Positions 21,493 through 30,803 are shown, numbered from the stretch's first letter. The stretch is DNA of 64,000 nt from Pseudomonas vanderleydeniana (GCF_014268755.2 NZ_CP077093.1:980001-1044000), one strand, 5' to 3'. Numbers and translations: made by a program. The notes: generated from the letters alone by a model not told the origin.

Positions 21493-23016
21493 ATGAACGT
21501 TTCTCTCAAGCCCGACGCCACCCTCAAGACCGCCCGGTTGCTGATCGACGGCGAGTGGGTCGAATCCCGCAGCGGTGAATGGCACGACATCGTCAACCCG
21601 GCTACCCAGGAAGTGCTGGCCAAGGTGCCCTTCGCCACTGCCGCTGAAGTGAACGCCGCGATCGAGGCCGCCCAGCGCGCTTTCCAGACCTGGAAGTTGA
21701 CCCCCATCGGCGCCCGCATGCGCATCATGCTCAAGCTGCAGGCGTTGATTCGTGAACACTCCAAGCGCATCGCCGCCGTGCTCAGCGCCGAGCAGGGCAA
21801 GACCCTGGCCGACGCCGAGGGCGATATCTTCCGCGGCCTGGAAGTGGTCGAGCACGCCTGCTCGATCGGCACCCTGCAGATGGGCGAGTTCGCCGAGAAC
21901 GTCGCCGGTGGCGTCGATACCTACACCCTGCGCCAGCCGATCGGTGTGTGTGCCGGGATCACCCCGTTCAACTTCCCGGCGATGATCCCGCTGTGGATGT
22001 TCCCGATGGCGATCGCCTGCGGCAACACCTTCGTCCTCAAGCCGTCCGAGCAGGACCCGCTGTCGACCCTGATGCTGGTGGAGCTGGCGCTGGAAGCCGG
22101 CGTGCCGGCGGGCGTGCTCAACGTGGTGCACGGCGGCAAGGAAGTGGTGGATGCGCTGTGCACGCACAAGGATATCAAGGCCGTGTCCTTCGTCGGCTCG
22201 ACCGCTGTCGGCACCCACGTGTATGACCTCGCCGGTCGCCACGGCAAGCGCGTGCAATCGATGATGGGGGCGAAGAACCATGCCGTGGTGCTGCCCGATG
22301 CCAATCGCGAGCAGACCCTCAACGCCCTGGTCGGCGCCGGATTCGGTGCGGCCGGCCAGCGTTGCATGGCCACCTCGGTGGTGGTGCTGGTGGGCGCGGC
22401 GAAACAGTGGCTGCCGGACCTCAAGGCGCTGGCGCAGAAACTCAAGGTCAATGCCGGCAGCGAGCCGGGTACCGACGTCGGCCCGCTGATTTCCAAGCGG
22501 GCGAAAGAGCGTGTGCTGGGGCTGATCGAAAGCGGTATCAAGGAAGGCGCCAAACTCGAGCTGGACGGCCGCGGTATCGTCGTGCCGGGGTTCGAGCAGG
22601 GCAACTTCGTCGGCCCGACCCTGTTCTCCGGGGTGACCACCGACATGCAGATCTACACCCAGGAAATCTTCGGCCCGGTGCTGGCGGTGATGGAAGTCGA
22701 TACCCTCGACGAGGCCATCGCCCTGGTCAACGCCAACCCGTTCGGTAACGGCACCGGCCTGTTCACCCAGAGCGGCGCCTCGGCCCGCAAGTTCCAGAGC
22801 GAAATCGACATCGGCCAGGTCGGCATCAACATTCCGATCCCGGTGCCGGTGCCGTTCTTCAGCTTCACCGGTTCGCGCGGCTCCAAGCTCGGCGACCTCG
22901 GCCCGTACGGCAAGCAGGTGGTGCAGTTCTACACTCAGACCAAGACGGTCACCGCGCGCTGGTTCGATGACGACAGCGAGAACCATGGCGTGAACACCAC
23001 CATCAACCTGCGTTGA
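21493..23016 (+). CDS. mmsA: CoA-acylating methylmalonate-semialdehyde dehydrogenase
   Basis: 507 aa aldehyde dehydrogenase converting methylmalonate semialdehyde, NAD and CoA to propionyl-CoA in valine degradation. Features: [38 protein letters not shown], the catalytic Cys in [14 protein letters not shown] and the C-terminal [19 protein letters not shown] typical of MmsA rather than other aldehyde dehydrogenases. ATG 21493 follows CAGGAG by seven bases; an in-frame extension upstream has no ribosome site. mmsB follows after 14 bp. Confidence 0.95.
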   Translation: MNVSLKPDATLKTARLLIDGEWVESRSGEWHDIVNPATQEVLAKVPFATAAEVNAAIEAAQRAFQTWKLTPIGARMRIMLKLQALIREHSKRIAAVLSAEQGKTLADAEGDIFRGLEVVEHACSIGTLQMGEFAENVAGGVDTYTLRQPIGVCAGITPFNFPAMIPLWMFPMAIACGNTFVLKPSEQDPLSTLMLVELALEAGVPAGVLNVVHGGKEVVDALCTHKDIKAVSFVGSTAVGTHVYDLAGRHGKRVQSMMGAKNHAVVLPDANREQTLNALVGAGFGAAGQRCMATSVVVLVGAAKQWLPDLKALAQKLKVNAGSEPGTDVGPLISKRAKERVLGLIESGIKEGAKLELDGRGIVVPGFEQGNFVGPTLFSGVTTDMQIYTQEIFGPVLAVMEVDTLDEAIALVNANPFGNGTGLFTQSGASARKFQSEIDIGQVGINIPIPVPVPFFSFTGSRGSKLGDLGPYGKQVVQFYTQTKTVTARWFDDDSENHGVNTTINLR

Positions 23017-23030
23017 GCGAGGAACGGGCC

Positions 23031-23918
23031 ATGAAGATCGCATTTATCGGACTGGGCAACATGGGCGCGCCGATGGCGCGCAACCTGATCAAGGCCGGGC
23101 ACAGCCTGAACCTGTTCGACCTGAACCAGGTGGTGCTCAAGGAACTGGCGGCCCTCGGCGGCACCATCAGCACTTCGCCCAAGGCCGCGGCCGAGGGCAG
23201 CGAGCTGGTGATCACCATGCTGCCGGCCGCCGCCCATGTGCGCAGCGTCTGGCTGGGCGAGGACGGCGTGCTGGCCGGGATCGGCGCTGGCGTGCCGGCG
23301 GTGGACTGCAGCACCATCGACCCGCAGACCGCCAAGGATGTCGCCGCCGCAGCGGCGAAGCAGGGCGTGGCCATGGCCGATGCACCGGTTTCCGGTGGCA
23401 CCGGCGGCGCGGCAGCCGGGACCCTGACCTTCATGGTCGGGGCCTCCAGCGAGCTGTTCGCCACCCTGCAACCGGTGCTGGCGCAGATGGGCCGCAACAT
23501 CGTCCATTGCGGCGACGTCGGCACCGGGCAGATCGCCAAGATCTGCAACAACCTGCTGCTGGGTATCTCGATGATCGGCGTCAGTGAGGCCATGGCCCTG
23601 GGCGCCGCCCTGGGCATCGACACCCAGGTGCTGGCCGGAGTGATCAACAGCTCCACGGGCCGTTGCTGGAGTTCCGACACCTACAACCCATGGCCGGGGA
23701 TCATCGAGACGGCCCCGGCATCCCGCGGCTACACCGGCGGCTTCGGTGCCGAGCTGATGCTCAAGGACCTCGGCCTGGCCACCGAGGCCGCGCGCCAGGC
23801 CCACCAGCCGGTGGTGCTCGGCGCCGTGGCGCAACAGCTGTACCAGGCCATGAGCCTGCGCGGCGAGGGCGGCAAGGACTTCTCGGCCATCATTGGCAGC
23901 TATCGCAAACCCGAGTAA
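23031..23918 (+). CDS. mmsB: 3-hydroxyisobutyrate dehydrogenase
   Basis: 295 aa NAD-dependent beta-hydroxyacid dehydrogenase oxidising 3-hydroxyisobutyrate to methylmalonate semialdehyde, the step before MmsA. Rossmann motif FIGLGNMGAPMARNL at the N terminus, substrate motif DAPVSGGTGGAAAGTL, catalytic Lys in GQIAKICNNLLLG, and C-terminal GFGAELMLKDLGLA. ATG 23031 has GAGGAA six bases upstream. An intrinsic terminator follows, ending the operon. Confidence 0.95.
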   Translation: MKIAFIGLGNMGAPMARNLIKAGHSLNLFDLNQVVLKELAALGGTISTSPKAAAEGSELVITMLPAAAHVRSVWLGEDGVLAGIGAGVPAVDCSTIDPQTAKDVAAAAAKQGVAMADAPVSGGTGGAAAGTLTFMVGASSELFATLQPVLAQMGRNIVHCGDVGTGQIAKICNNLLLGISMIGVSEAMALGAALGIDTQVLAGVINSSTGRCWSSDTYNPWPGIIETAPASRGYTGGFGAELMLKDLGLATEAARQAHQPVVLGAVAQQLYQAMSLRGEGGKDFSAIIGSYRKPE

Positions 23919-23927
23919 GGGTTTTTT

Positions 23928-23962
23928 CCGAGGGCTCGCGTCGGGCGGGTCCTCGGTTTTTT
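23928..23962 (+). terminator. Intrinsic terminator after mmsAB
   Basis: CCGAGG (23928-23933) pairs with CCTCGG (23951-23956), with extra G-C pairing inside the loop and a six-T run right after. It begins 10 bp past the mmsB stop. Confidence 0.8.
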
Positions 23963-24035
23963 CCGGGCGGGCTGCCCAAACGTTATCCGCGTATCCCCCG
24001 ACACAGTAGAATTACCGCCAGGAATCGATTTCGAG

Positions 24036-26408
24036 GTGGCGGTGGTGGATCTACAGCAGGGTTTTGTCCTGACCCGGCATTGGCGCGACACCCCCGCGGG
24101 TACGCAGGTCGAATTCTGGTTGGCGACCGACGCCGGTCCCCGCCATGTGCGCTTGCCGCTACAACCCTCGGTGGCCTTCATTCCCGCCGCACAGCGCGAG
24201 CGTGCCACGACCCTGTTGCGCAACGAGCGTGATGTGGAGTTGCGCCCGCTGGAACTGATGGATTTCCGCCATCGTCCGGTGCTCGGTCTTTACTGCCAGC
24301 AGCATCGACAGTTGATGAATATCGAGAAGCTGCTGCGCCAGGGCGGGGTGGATGTCTACGAGGCCGATGTCCGTCCGCCCGAGCGCTTCCTCATGGAGCG
24401 TTTCATCACTGCACCGGTGCTGTTCGCCGGCACGCCGAATGCCGATGGGCCGCTGCTCGATACCCAGCTCAAGGCCACCGCGGACTATCGGCCACGGCTG
24501 AAACTGGTGTCGCTGGATATCGAGACCACCATGCAGGGCGAACTGTATTCGATTGCCCTGGAAGGCTGCGGCGAGCGCCAGGTGTACATGCTCGGGCCGC
24601 CGAATGGCGATGCCAGCCAGGTCGACTTCGACCTCGAGTACCGGGACAGTCGCGGCGAACTGCTCGAAGCGCTGAATGACTGGCTGGCCCGCCACGATCC
24701 CGATGCGATCATCGGCTGGAACCTGGTGCAGTTCGACCTGAAGGTGCTGCATGAGCATGCCCAGCGACTGAACGTCCCGCTACGCCTGGGACGTGGCGGC
24801 GATGTCATGGGCTGGCGCGACAACGGCGCGCGCAACACCCACTACTTCGCGGCAGCGGCCGGCCGGCTGATCATCGACGGTATCGAGGCACTGCGCTCGG
24901 CGACCTGGAGTTTCCCGTCCTTCAGTCTCGAATATGTGTCGCAGCACCTGCTCGGTGAGGGCAAGGCGATCGACAACCCCTACCAGCGCATGGACGAGAT
25001 CGACCGCATGTTCGCCGAGGACAAGCCGGCCCTGGCCCGCTACAACCTCAAGGACTGCGAACTGGTCACGCGCATCTTCGACAAGACCCAGTTGCTGACC
25101 TTCCTGTTGGAGCGCGCCACCGTCACTGGCTTGCCGGTCGATCGCAGTGGCGGCTCGGTGGCGGCCTTCACCCACCTGTACATGCCACTGATGCATCGCC
25201 AGGGTTTTGTCGCACCGAACCTCGGCGAACGCATGCCCGAGGCCAGTCCCGGCGGTTTCGTCATGGACTCGCGACCGGGCCTGTACGAGTCGGTGCTGGT
25301 TCTGGACTACAAGAGCCTGTATCCGTCGATCATCCGCACCTTCCTGATCGATCCGGTCGGGCTGATCGAGGGCTTGCGGCATCCCGACGACAGCGAGTCG
25401 GTGGCGGGTTTTCGCGGTGCGCGCTTCTCCCGCACGCGGCATTGCCTGCCGTCGATCGTCGAGACGGTCTGGCAGGGCCGCGAGGCCGCCAAGCGCGACG
25501 GCAACGCGCCGTTGTCCCAGGCACTGAAGATCATCATGAACGCCTTCTACGGCGTGCTCGGTTCCAGTGGTTGCCGCTTCTTCGATACGCGGTTGGCCTC
25601 GTCGATCACCATGCGCGGGCACGAGATCATGCGCCGCACCCGCCAACTGATCGAAGCCCAGGGCTACACGGTGATCTACGGCGACACCGACTCGACCTTC
25701 GTCTGGCTCAAGCGCGCCCATGGCCAGGAGGAGGCCGCGCAGATCGGCCGCCAACTGGTGGCCGGGGTCAACGACTGGTGGCGCGAACACCTGCAGCGCG
25801 AGCTGGGCCTGGACAGTGCCCTGGAGCTGCAGTTCGAGACCCATTTCAGCCGCTTCCTGATGCCGACCATCCGTGGCGCCGAGGAGGGCAGCAAGAAGCG
25901 TTATGCCGGGTTGGTCATCCGCGCCGACGGCAGCGAGGAGATGGTCTACAAGGGCCTGGAAACCGTGCGCAGCGACTGGTCGCCATTGGCGCAGGCGTTC
26001 CAGCAGGAACTGTACCGACGCATTTTCAGTCGCCAGCCCTACCAGGACTACGTACGCGATTACGTGCGACGTACCCAGGCCGGCGAACTGGACGACCTGC
26101 TGGTGTATCGCAAGCGCCTGCGCCGGCGGCTGGGCGACTACGAGCGCAACGTCCCGCCGCAGGTGCGCGCGGCGCGACTGGCCGATGAGTACAACGTCGC
26201 CCAGGGGCGCCCACCGCAATACCAGGGCGGCGGCTGGATCAGCTACGTGATTGCCCTGGCCGGGCCGGAACCGCTGGAAGTGCGCCGTTCGCCCATCGAC
26301 TACGAACACTACATCACCAAGCAGTTGCAGCCGGTGGCGGATGCGATCCTGCCGTTCGTGCAGGACGATTTCACCACCCTGATCGGCGGGCAGATGGGGC
26401 TGTTCTGA
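24036..26408 (+). CDS. polB: DNA polymerase II (family B)
   Basis: 790 aa repair and translesion polymerase with 3'-5' proofreading. Exonuclease motif [10 protein letters not shown] at about residue 158; exo II in [16 protein letters not shown]; polymerase motif [11 protein letters not shown] at about 425-434; motif B region [19 protein letters not shown]; motif C YGDTDST at about 548-554. Length matches E. coli Pol II (783 aa). Start uncertain: GTG codons at 24036, 24042 and 24045 are all in frame; a GAGG at 24033 would best serve 24042 or 24045. No LexA-type CTGT-N8-ACAG box is visible upstream, unlike E. coli. Confidence 0.94.
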   Translation: MAVVDLQQGFVLTRHWRDTPAGTQVEFWLATDAGPRHVRLPLQPSVAFIPAAQRERATTLLRNERDVELRPLELMDFRHRPVLGLYCQQHRQLMNIEKLLRQGGVDVYEADVRPPERFLMERFITAPVLFAGTPNADGPLLDTQLKATADYRPRLKLVSLDIETTMQGELYSIALEGCGERQVYMLGPPNGDASQVDFDLEYRDSRGELLEALNDWLARHDPDAIIGWNLVQFDLKVLHEHAQRLNVPLRLGRGGDVMGWRDNGARNTHYFAAAAGRLIIDGIEALRSATWSFPSFSLEYVSQHLLGEGKAIDNPYQRMDEIDRMFAEDKPALARYNLKDCELVTRIFDKTQLLTFLLERATVTGLPVDRSGGSVAAFTHLYMPLMHRQGFVAPNLGERMPEASPGGFVMDSRPGLYESVLVLDYKSLYPSIIRTFLIDPVGLIEGLRHPDDSESVAGFRGARFSRTRHCLPSIVETVWQGREAAKRDGNAPLSQALKIIMNAFYGVLGSSGCRFFDTRLASSITMRGHEIMRRTRQLIEAQGYTVIYGDTDSTFVWLKRAHGQEEAAQIGRQLVAGVNDWWREHLQRELGLDSALELQFETHFSRFLMPTIRGAEEGSKKRYAGLVIRADGSEEMVYKGLETVRSDWSPLAQAFQQELYRRIFSRQPYQDYVRDYVRRTQAGELDDLLVYRKRLRRRLGDYERNVPPQVRAARLADEYNVAQGRPPQYQGGGWISYVIALAGPEPLEVRRSPIDYEHYITKQLQPVADAILPFVQDDFTTLIGGQMGLF

Positions 26409-26570
26409 GTGTTGTGTATTGCAATGTATCTGGAGGCCCCGGTGATACGTGCGGACTTCAGAACCCCGGATTGCGCACACATTCGAGATACCTCAGGGGT
26501 GTCAAATAGGTTCCAAGGAGGCAGACAACACTGGCTCCAACCAACCGAACGACAACTTGAGGAAATCACC

Positions 26571-26807
26571 ATGAAACTGAAAGCGCTCTGCACCGCCGGC
26601 CTGTTCTCCGCCCTGAGCCTCCTGGCCATCGCCGCTCCGGCCCAGGCCGCCAGCGCCAAACCGGACATCCAGCACGTGGTGTCGATCACCACCGATGCAA
26701 TGGGCAGCTGCGGCGTCGCCAACGCGCACCTGACCTACCTCGACTCCCAGGGCGAGACCCACACCCTGGAGTACGGCAAGTTCGCCAACTGCAACCAGGG
26801 CAGCTGA
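26571..26807 (+). CDS. DUF2790-like small secreted protein
   Basis: 78 aa. Signal peptide about residues 1-26 (LFSALSLLAIAAPAQA, cleavage after AQAA). The mature part has two Cys, MGSCGVANAHLTYLDSQGE and YGKFANCNQG, a pattern I associate with the Pseudomonas DUF2790 family of small periplasmic proteins of unknown function. Start ATG 26571 has TTGAGGAAAT upstream with good spacing; the longer frame from 26409 is unlikely. It is a single gene with its own terminator, between polB and the DipZ-like gene. Confidence 0.8.
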   Translation: MKLKALCTAGLFSALSLLAIAAPAQAASAKPDIQHVVSITTDAMGSCGVANAHLTYLDSQGETHTLEYGKFANCNQGS

Positions 26808-26844
26808 TCCCTTGGGAATCGGCTTCGCACACGCCTCTCCACCC

Positions 26845-26880
26845 GCATGAAACCGTATCGCGCCGCGCTCGGTTTCATGC
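26845..26880 (+). terminator. Hairpin terminator after the DUF2790-like gene
   Basis: GCATGAAACCG (26845-26855) and CGGTTTCATGC (26870-26880) form a perfect 11-bp stem with a GC-rich loop, followed by a weak T tract (CTGTTTCT). It separates the small gene from the next one at 26902. Confidence 0.65.
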
Positions 26881-26901
26881 CTGTTTCTGCCAGGTGACGT
26901 C

Positions 26902-28119
26902 ATGCTGCTTATCGCTTTCCTGGGCGGGATACTGACCGTGCTCAGTCCTTGCATCCTGCCGGTCGTACCCTTTCTGTTCGCGCGGGCGGATCGTTCCCGC
27001 TCTTCGGTGCTGCTGACGCTGGGCGGCATGGCGCTGACTTTCGCGCTGGTGTCGAGCCTGGCCGTGGTCAGCAGCGCCTGGGTGATCCAGGCCAATCATG
27101 CCGGTCGCCAGCTGGCGCTGATCGTGATGGTGCTGTTCGCCCTGTCACTGATTTCCGCGCGTGCGGGCGCCTGGCTGTCGCGGCCGTTCGTCCTGCTGGG
27201 CAACCGCCTGGATCCGGCAGCGCGCCAGCTGTCCGGGCCGTTGGCCGCGCTGCTGGTCGGTGTCGCCACCGGGTTGCTGTGGGCGCCGTGCGCCGGACCG
27301 ATTCTGGGGGTGATCCTGACCAGCGCCATGTTGCAGGGCGCGAATGCGCAGACCAGTCTGTTGCTGCTGGCCTATGGCTTGGGTAGTGCGTTGTCTCTCG
27401 GCACGCTGATCTTCGCCGGTCGTGGGCTGGTCAACCGGCTCAGGCCGTCCATCCCGGTGACCGGCTGGCTGCGGCGTGGCACCGGTGTGCTGGTCCTGCT
27501 GTCGGCGGTGCTGATCTCGACCGGGGCGAACAATACTCTGCTCGCCGGTACTTCCTCACAAGGCTCGACATCGGTGGAGCAAAGTGTGTTGAAGCAGATT
27601 CCGCGGGCCATCGACTACGTGATCAGCAAGGCCAATGCGGCCACCACCGTTGACCTTGAAGCCAAGGGCGCGATGCCGTCGCTGGAGGGGGCGGTGGAGT
27701 GGCTGAACTCGGCGCCGCTGGACCGTGAGTCCCTGCGTGGCAAGGTGGTGCTGGTGGACTTCTGGACCTTCGACTGCATCAACTGCCAGCACACCCTGCC
27801 GTATGTGAAGGCGTGGGCGAAGAAATATGAGAAGGACGGGCTGGTGGTGATCGGGGTGCATACGCCCGAGTACGCCTACGAGAAGATCCTCGGCAATGTT
27901 CGCCAGCAGGTGAAGGAACTGGGGATCGGCTATCCGGTGGCGATCGACAACGACTACCGCATCTGGCGGGCTTTCGATAACCAGTACTGGCCCGCCCACT
28001 ACCTGATCGACGCCAAGGGGCAGGTGCGTTACACCCATTTCGGCGAAGGCCGTTATGACGAGCAGGAAAAGGTCATCCAGACCCTGTTGCAGGAGGCCAA
28101 GGCTGGCAGTGCCAGCTGA
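26902..28119 (+). CDS. DipZ-like thiol-disulfide protein: CcdA membrane domain fused to thioredoxin-like domain
   Basis: 405 aa. Residues about 1-220 are a CcdA/DsbD-beta type membrane domain with the paired reactive Cys in VLSPCILPVVPF and LWAPCAGPILG. After a linker, residues about 270-400 are a periplasmic thioredoxin-like domain with CxxC in FDCINCQHTLPYVKAW and the cis-Pro region WPAHYLIDAKG. The architecture is that of DipZ: electrons pass from cytoplasmic thioredoxin through the membrane to reduce periplasmic or secreted thiols. It lacks the N-terminal DsbD alpha domain. ATG 26902 follows CAGGTGA by five bases or so. A very strong terminator follows. Confidence 0.88.
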   Translation: MLLIAFLGGILTVLSPCILPVVPFLFARADRSRSSVLLTLGGMALTFALVSSLAVVSSAWVIQANHAGRQLALIVMVLFALSLISARAGAWLSRPFVLLGNRLDPAARQLSGPLAALLVGVATGLLWAPCAGPILGVILTSAMLQGANAQTSLLLLAYGLGSALSLGTLIFAGRGLVNRLRPSIPVTGWLRRGTGVLVLLSAVLISTGANNTLLAGTSSQGSTSVEQSVLKQIPRAIDYVISKANAATTVDLEAKGAMPSLEGAVEWLNSAPLDRESLRGKVVLVDFWTFDCINCQHTLPYVKAWAKKYEKDGLVVIGVHTPEYAYEKILGNVRQQVKELGIGYPVAIDNDYRIWRAFDNQYWPAHYLIDAKGQVRYTHFGEGRYDEQEKVIQTLLQEAKAGSAS

Positions 28120-28140
28120 GTCCTGGAACCAAGTCACGAC

Positions 28141-28178
28141 AGCCGCAAAGCCCCGCAACGGGCTTTGCGGCTTTTTTG
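28141..28178. terminator. Strong intrinsic terminator after dipZ-like gene
   Basis: Perfect 13-bp stem AGCCGCAAAGCCC (28141-28153) / GGGCTTTGCGGCT (28160-28172), six-base loop, then TTTTTT. Nearly symmetric, but only the plus-strand T run is strong. Confidence 0.93.
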
Positions 28179-28380
28179 TGGGCAGGTGTTCGAATCGGGC
28201 AGGAGCTCGTTGTATCAGATTGTGTACCCAGCTCGCCGCCACACACTGCGCGACCTTATCGCCCGTTCGCGACACATGGCAGATACAGCCCTGCGTTGAA
28301 ATGTACCTGTCGACCGGTGATGCCGGTCCGGTTACTCCCCAACCCCAAGAGTCTTACTCACCAACGCAGGAGTGTTACCC

Positions 28381-28902
28381 ATGTTCAAGTTCCCTACCGC
28401 TTCCCTGGTCCTCACCCTCGCCCTGGTTGGCGGCCTCGGCCTGTCGAATGCCGCTTCGGCCAATGTGCCGGCTGGCGGGCACGCTGCAGCCAGCCAGCAC
28501 CTGCTGGCGGAGGGAGGTTCCGACCGTCTGCTGGAGCGTCGCGTGGCCGAAGGCGGTTCGGATCGCCTGCTGGAACGTCGCGTGGCCGAAGGCGGTTCGG
28601 ATCGCCTGCTGGAGCGTCGCGTGGCCGAAGGCGGTTCGGATCGCCTGCTGGAACGTCGCGTGGCCGAAGGCGGTTCGGATCGCCTGCTGGAGCGTCGCGT
28701 GGCCGAAGGCGGTTCGGATCGTCTGCTGGAGCGTCGCGTGGCTGAAGGTGGTTCGGATCGCCTGCTGGAGCGTCGCGTGGCTGAAGGTGGTTCGGATCGC
28801 CTGCTGGAACGTCGTGTGGCCGAAGGTGGCTCGGATCGCCTGCTGGAACGTCGCGTGGCTGAAGGTGGTTCGGATCGTCTGCTGGAACGCCGCGTTGCTT
28901 GA
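28381..28902 (+). CDS. Secreted protein made of ten identical 13-residue repeats
   Basis: 173 aa. A clear signal peptide (residues 1-27, ASLVLTLALVGGLGL, cleavage ASA/NVP) is followed by a 16-residue lead and then exactly ten perfect copies of EGGSDRLLERRVA (residues 44-173), with the stop codon immediately after the tenth. No Cys, no aromatic residue in the repeats, net charge of each repeat about zero. Each unit has a Gly-Gly turn and a short amphipathic stretch with an Arg-Arg pair. ATG 28381 has CAGGAG eight bases upstream. The gene stands alone behind the dipZ terminator. I do not recognise a characterised family; the AEGG-x-D/E-R start resembles what I recall of small Pseudomonas secreted proteins such as the PtrA N-terminal family, but that is a weak recollection. 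Function unknown. Confidence 0.85.
   Translation: MFKFPTASLVLTLALVGGLGLSNAASANVPAGGHAAASQHLLAEGGSDRLLERRVAEGGSDRLLERRVAEGGSDRLLERRVAEGGSDRLLERRVAEGGSDRLLERRVAEGGSDRLLERRVAEGGSDRLLERRVAEGGSDRLLERRVAEGGSDRLLERRVAEGGSDRLLERRVA
28510..28899 (+). repeat. 39-bp coding tandem repeat, ten copies
   Basis: Ten contiguous 39-bp units encode the same 13 residues. Units differ only at synonymous third positions (GAA/GAG, GGC/GGT, CGC/CGT, GCC/GCT, TCC/TCG and similar). Units 2-3 and 4-5 are identical 78-bp pairs, showing a recent two-unit duplication. Confidence 0.97.
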
Positions 28903-28950
28903 GGGCGGCCGACCTTTCCAGCTGTTCCTCATTATTCGGGAGGGGAGCGA

Positions 28951-29392
28951 GCTGTTGGTGGCGAGCGGGCTTGCCCGCGCTGGAGTGCGAAGCACTCCCA
29001 AACCGGCGGTATCGATGTATCAGGCACACCGAGTGCCTGGGTCTTGCGGCTGCCTTGCAGCCGAGCGCAGGCAAGCCTGCTCGCCACATGATCATTGCCA
29101 AAGGCCGGGCCCTCGCGTCTTTCGAGACGGCCCCGGCTGACAAGACGCCTGGTGCGATCAGGCGAACACGAGCTGTTGGTGGCGAGCGGGCTTGCCCGCG
29201 CTGGAGTGCGAAGCACTCCCAAGCCGGCGGTATCGGTGTATCAGGCACACCGAGTGCCTGGGTCTTGCGGCTGCCTTGCAGCCGAGCGCAGGCAAGCCTG
29301 CTCGCCACATGATCGTTGCCAAAGGCCGGGCACCCGCGTCTTTCGAGACGGCCCCGGCTGACAAGACGCCTGGTGCGATCAGGCGAACACGA
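28951..29392. repeat. 221-bp tandem duplication carrying a REP doublet
   Basis: Copy one 28951-29171 and copy two 29172-29392 differ at about five bases. Each holds a REP doublet (arms GGCGAGCGGGCTTGCCCGCG and inverse GCAGGCAAGCCTGC; inverse arms at 29064-29088 and 29285-29309), the structured terminator of the cupin gene, and the last codons of that gene. Nothing else lies in 28903-29378. Confidence 0.92.
29321..29358 (-). terminator. Structured terminator of the cupin gene
   Basis: On the minus strand GCCGGG ... CCCGGC enclose a second stem CGTCT-CGAA-AGACG, followed by CTTTGG. It lies 20 bp past the cupin stop. A second copy sits 221 bp away at about 29100-29137 because of the tandem duplication. 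Confidence 0.55.
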
Positions 29393-29726
29393 AGTACTTG
29401 CGCACGGTCTCCACGACTTCCCAGGTACCCTTCATGCCCGGCTCGACGATGAAGATGTCGCCGGCCTTCAAGTGGATCGGCGCCTGACCGTCTGGCGTGA
29501 TGATGCAGTAGCCTTCCTGGAAGTGGCAGTACTCCCACTTCACATAATCGACCCGCCACTTGCCCGGGGTGCAGATCCAGGTGCCCATGATCTTGCTGCC
29601 GTCTTCGCTGTTGTAGGCGTTGAGGTTGACGGTGTGCGGATCGCCTTCGAGCTTCTCCCATTTGCAGGCGTCGAGCACCGGCAGTGGGTGGGTGTCGCGC
29701 AGAACGGTAATCGGTGGATTGGACAT
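29379..29726 (-). CDS. Cupin-domain protein (DUF861 type)
   Basis: 115 aa single cupin barrel. Motif regions: YCHFQEGYCIITPDGQAPIH and LKAGDIFIVEPGMKGTWEV, the latter being the DUF861/(S)-ureidoglycine aminohydrolase-like signature. Such stand-alone small cupins have unassigned binding or enzymatic roles. It is convergent with nothing and lies 80 bp downstream of the LysR gene on the same strand, so the two may share a transcript. Its last codons are duplicated in the adjacent REP unit. Confidence 0.85.
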   Translation of the reverse strand: MSNPPITVLRDTHPLPVLDACKWEKLEGDPHTVNLNAYNSEDGSKIMGTWICTPGKWRVDYVKWEYCHFQEGYCIITPDGQAPIHLKAGDIFIVEPGMKGTWEVVETVRKYFVFA

Positions 29727-29806
29727 GCTGGGCTCCGGGCACAGGTTCTGAATGAAGCCTGCACCCTAGCGGGGGTGTCCGCCGTGCGGTTGTCCAGGCT
29801 CGACAT

Positions 29807-30721
29807 TCAACTGTCCATGCGCGCACGGTCGCCTGTTGCCGGTTCGCTCAGGGCGTCGAGCAGGGCCTTGGCGTAGGAGGGCAGGTGTTCGAACGAGCGC
29901 GCGCACAGCAGCAGCTTGCGCCGGGCCCAGGGCTCGGGCAACGGACGGCTGACCAGGCGCGAGTCGACCGGCCAGCGGTCAAGCGTAGCCTGGGGCACGA
30001 TGCCCGGGCCGGCGCCCCGGGCGACCATGCGCAATACCGCATCGAAGCTTTCGACCCGTACCCGCAGTTGCATGCGCTGGCCCAGGTGCAGCGCCTGCTC
30101 TTCGAGGTACACCGCCAGCGCGCTGTCGGCGGCAAGGCCGACCAGCTCATGGCGCAAGGTATCGCTGAACTTCGGTTGTGCAAGCGCGGCCAGCGGATGA
30201 TCGCGGGGGATGACCAGCACCAGCGGATCGTCCTGGAACGGGCGGGTCTGCAAGTCCCGGGTGTCCACCGCATCGGAGACGATCCCGAGGTCGGCGACCC
30301 CCTGGCTGAGCGCGTGGACGATGCGCAGGCTGGGCAGCTCCTGCAGATCGACATCCACCGGCGGATGTTCACGCAGGAAGTCGGCCAGGCGTTCCGGCAG
30401 GTATTCGCTGAGCGCCGTAGTATTGCACAGCAGGCGGACCTGGCCCTTTACACCATTGGCGTAGTCGGCCAGGTCCTCGCGCAGCCGCTCGCTTTGCAGC
30501 AGGATCAGTCGCGCATGCTGGGCCAGCGCCTTGCCTGCCGGCGTGGGACTGACGCCACGCCGGCCACGCAGGAAGAACGGCGTGCCGAGGGACGCTTCCA
30601 GGGCACGGATCCGCGCGCTGGCCGCCGCCAGCGACAGGTGGCTGCGAGCTGCGCCGGCGGTGATGTTGCCGGCGTCGAGAATGTTCAGGTACAGGCGCAG
30701 GTCGATCAGGTCGAAGTGCAT
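29807..30721 (-). CDS. LysR-family transcriptional regulator
   Basis: 304 aa. Helix-turn-helix at the N terminus: DLRLYLNILDAGNITAGAAR, SLAAASARIRALEASLGTPF and RRGVSPTPAGKALAQHARLI; effector domain from about residue 90 (GQVRLLCNTTALSEYLPERL). Divergent from the TauE/SafE-family exporter gene with about 80 bp between starts, the usual geometry for a LysR regulator and its target. Ligand unknown. Confidence 0.92.
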   Translation of the reverse strand: MHFDLIDLRLYLNILDAGNITAGAARSHLSLAAASARIRALEASLGTPFFLRGRRGVSPTPAGKALAQHARLILLQSERLREDLADYANGVKGQVRLLCNTTALSEYLPERLADFLREHPPVDVDLQELPSLRIVHALSQGVADLGIVSDAVDTRDLQTRPFQDDPLVLVIPRDHPLAALAQPKFSDTLRHELVGLAADSALAVYLEEQALHLGQRMQLRVRVESFDAVLRMVARGAGPGIVPQATLDRWPVDSRLVSRPLPEPWARRKLLLCARSFEHLPSYAKALLDALSEPATGDRARMDS

Positions 30722-30803
30722 GGCTCAGCCTCTTGTTTCAGCAGAGGCTAGCTCAGCCAATCGCAGATTTTCAAATGGGCCCTGGCGGTTCAGCATGGGC
30801 GCC

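Noticed and set aside
23963..24035. LexA box upstream of polB
   Set aside because: Only the half site ACAG is present; no CTGT at the needed spacing.
28510..28899. CRISPR array
   Set aside because: 39-bp units are contiguous without spacers and keep one reading frame; it is a coding repeat.
28375..29001. Minus-strand repetitive protein opposite the ten-repeat gene
   Set aside because: It has no ribosome site or signal peptide; repeats in antisense are a by-product of the coding array.
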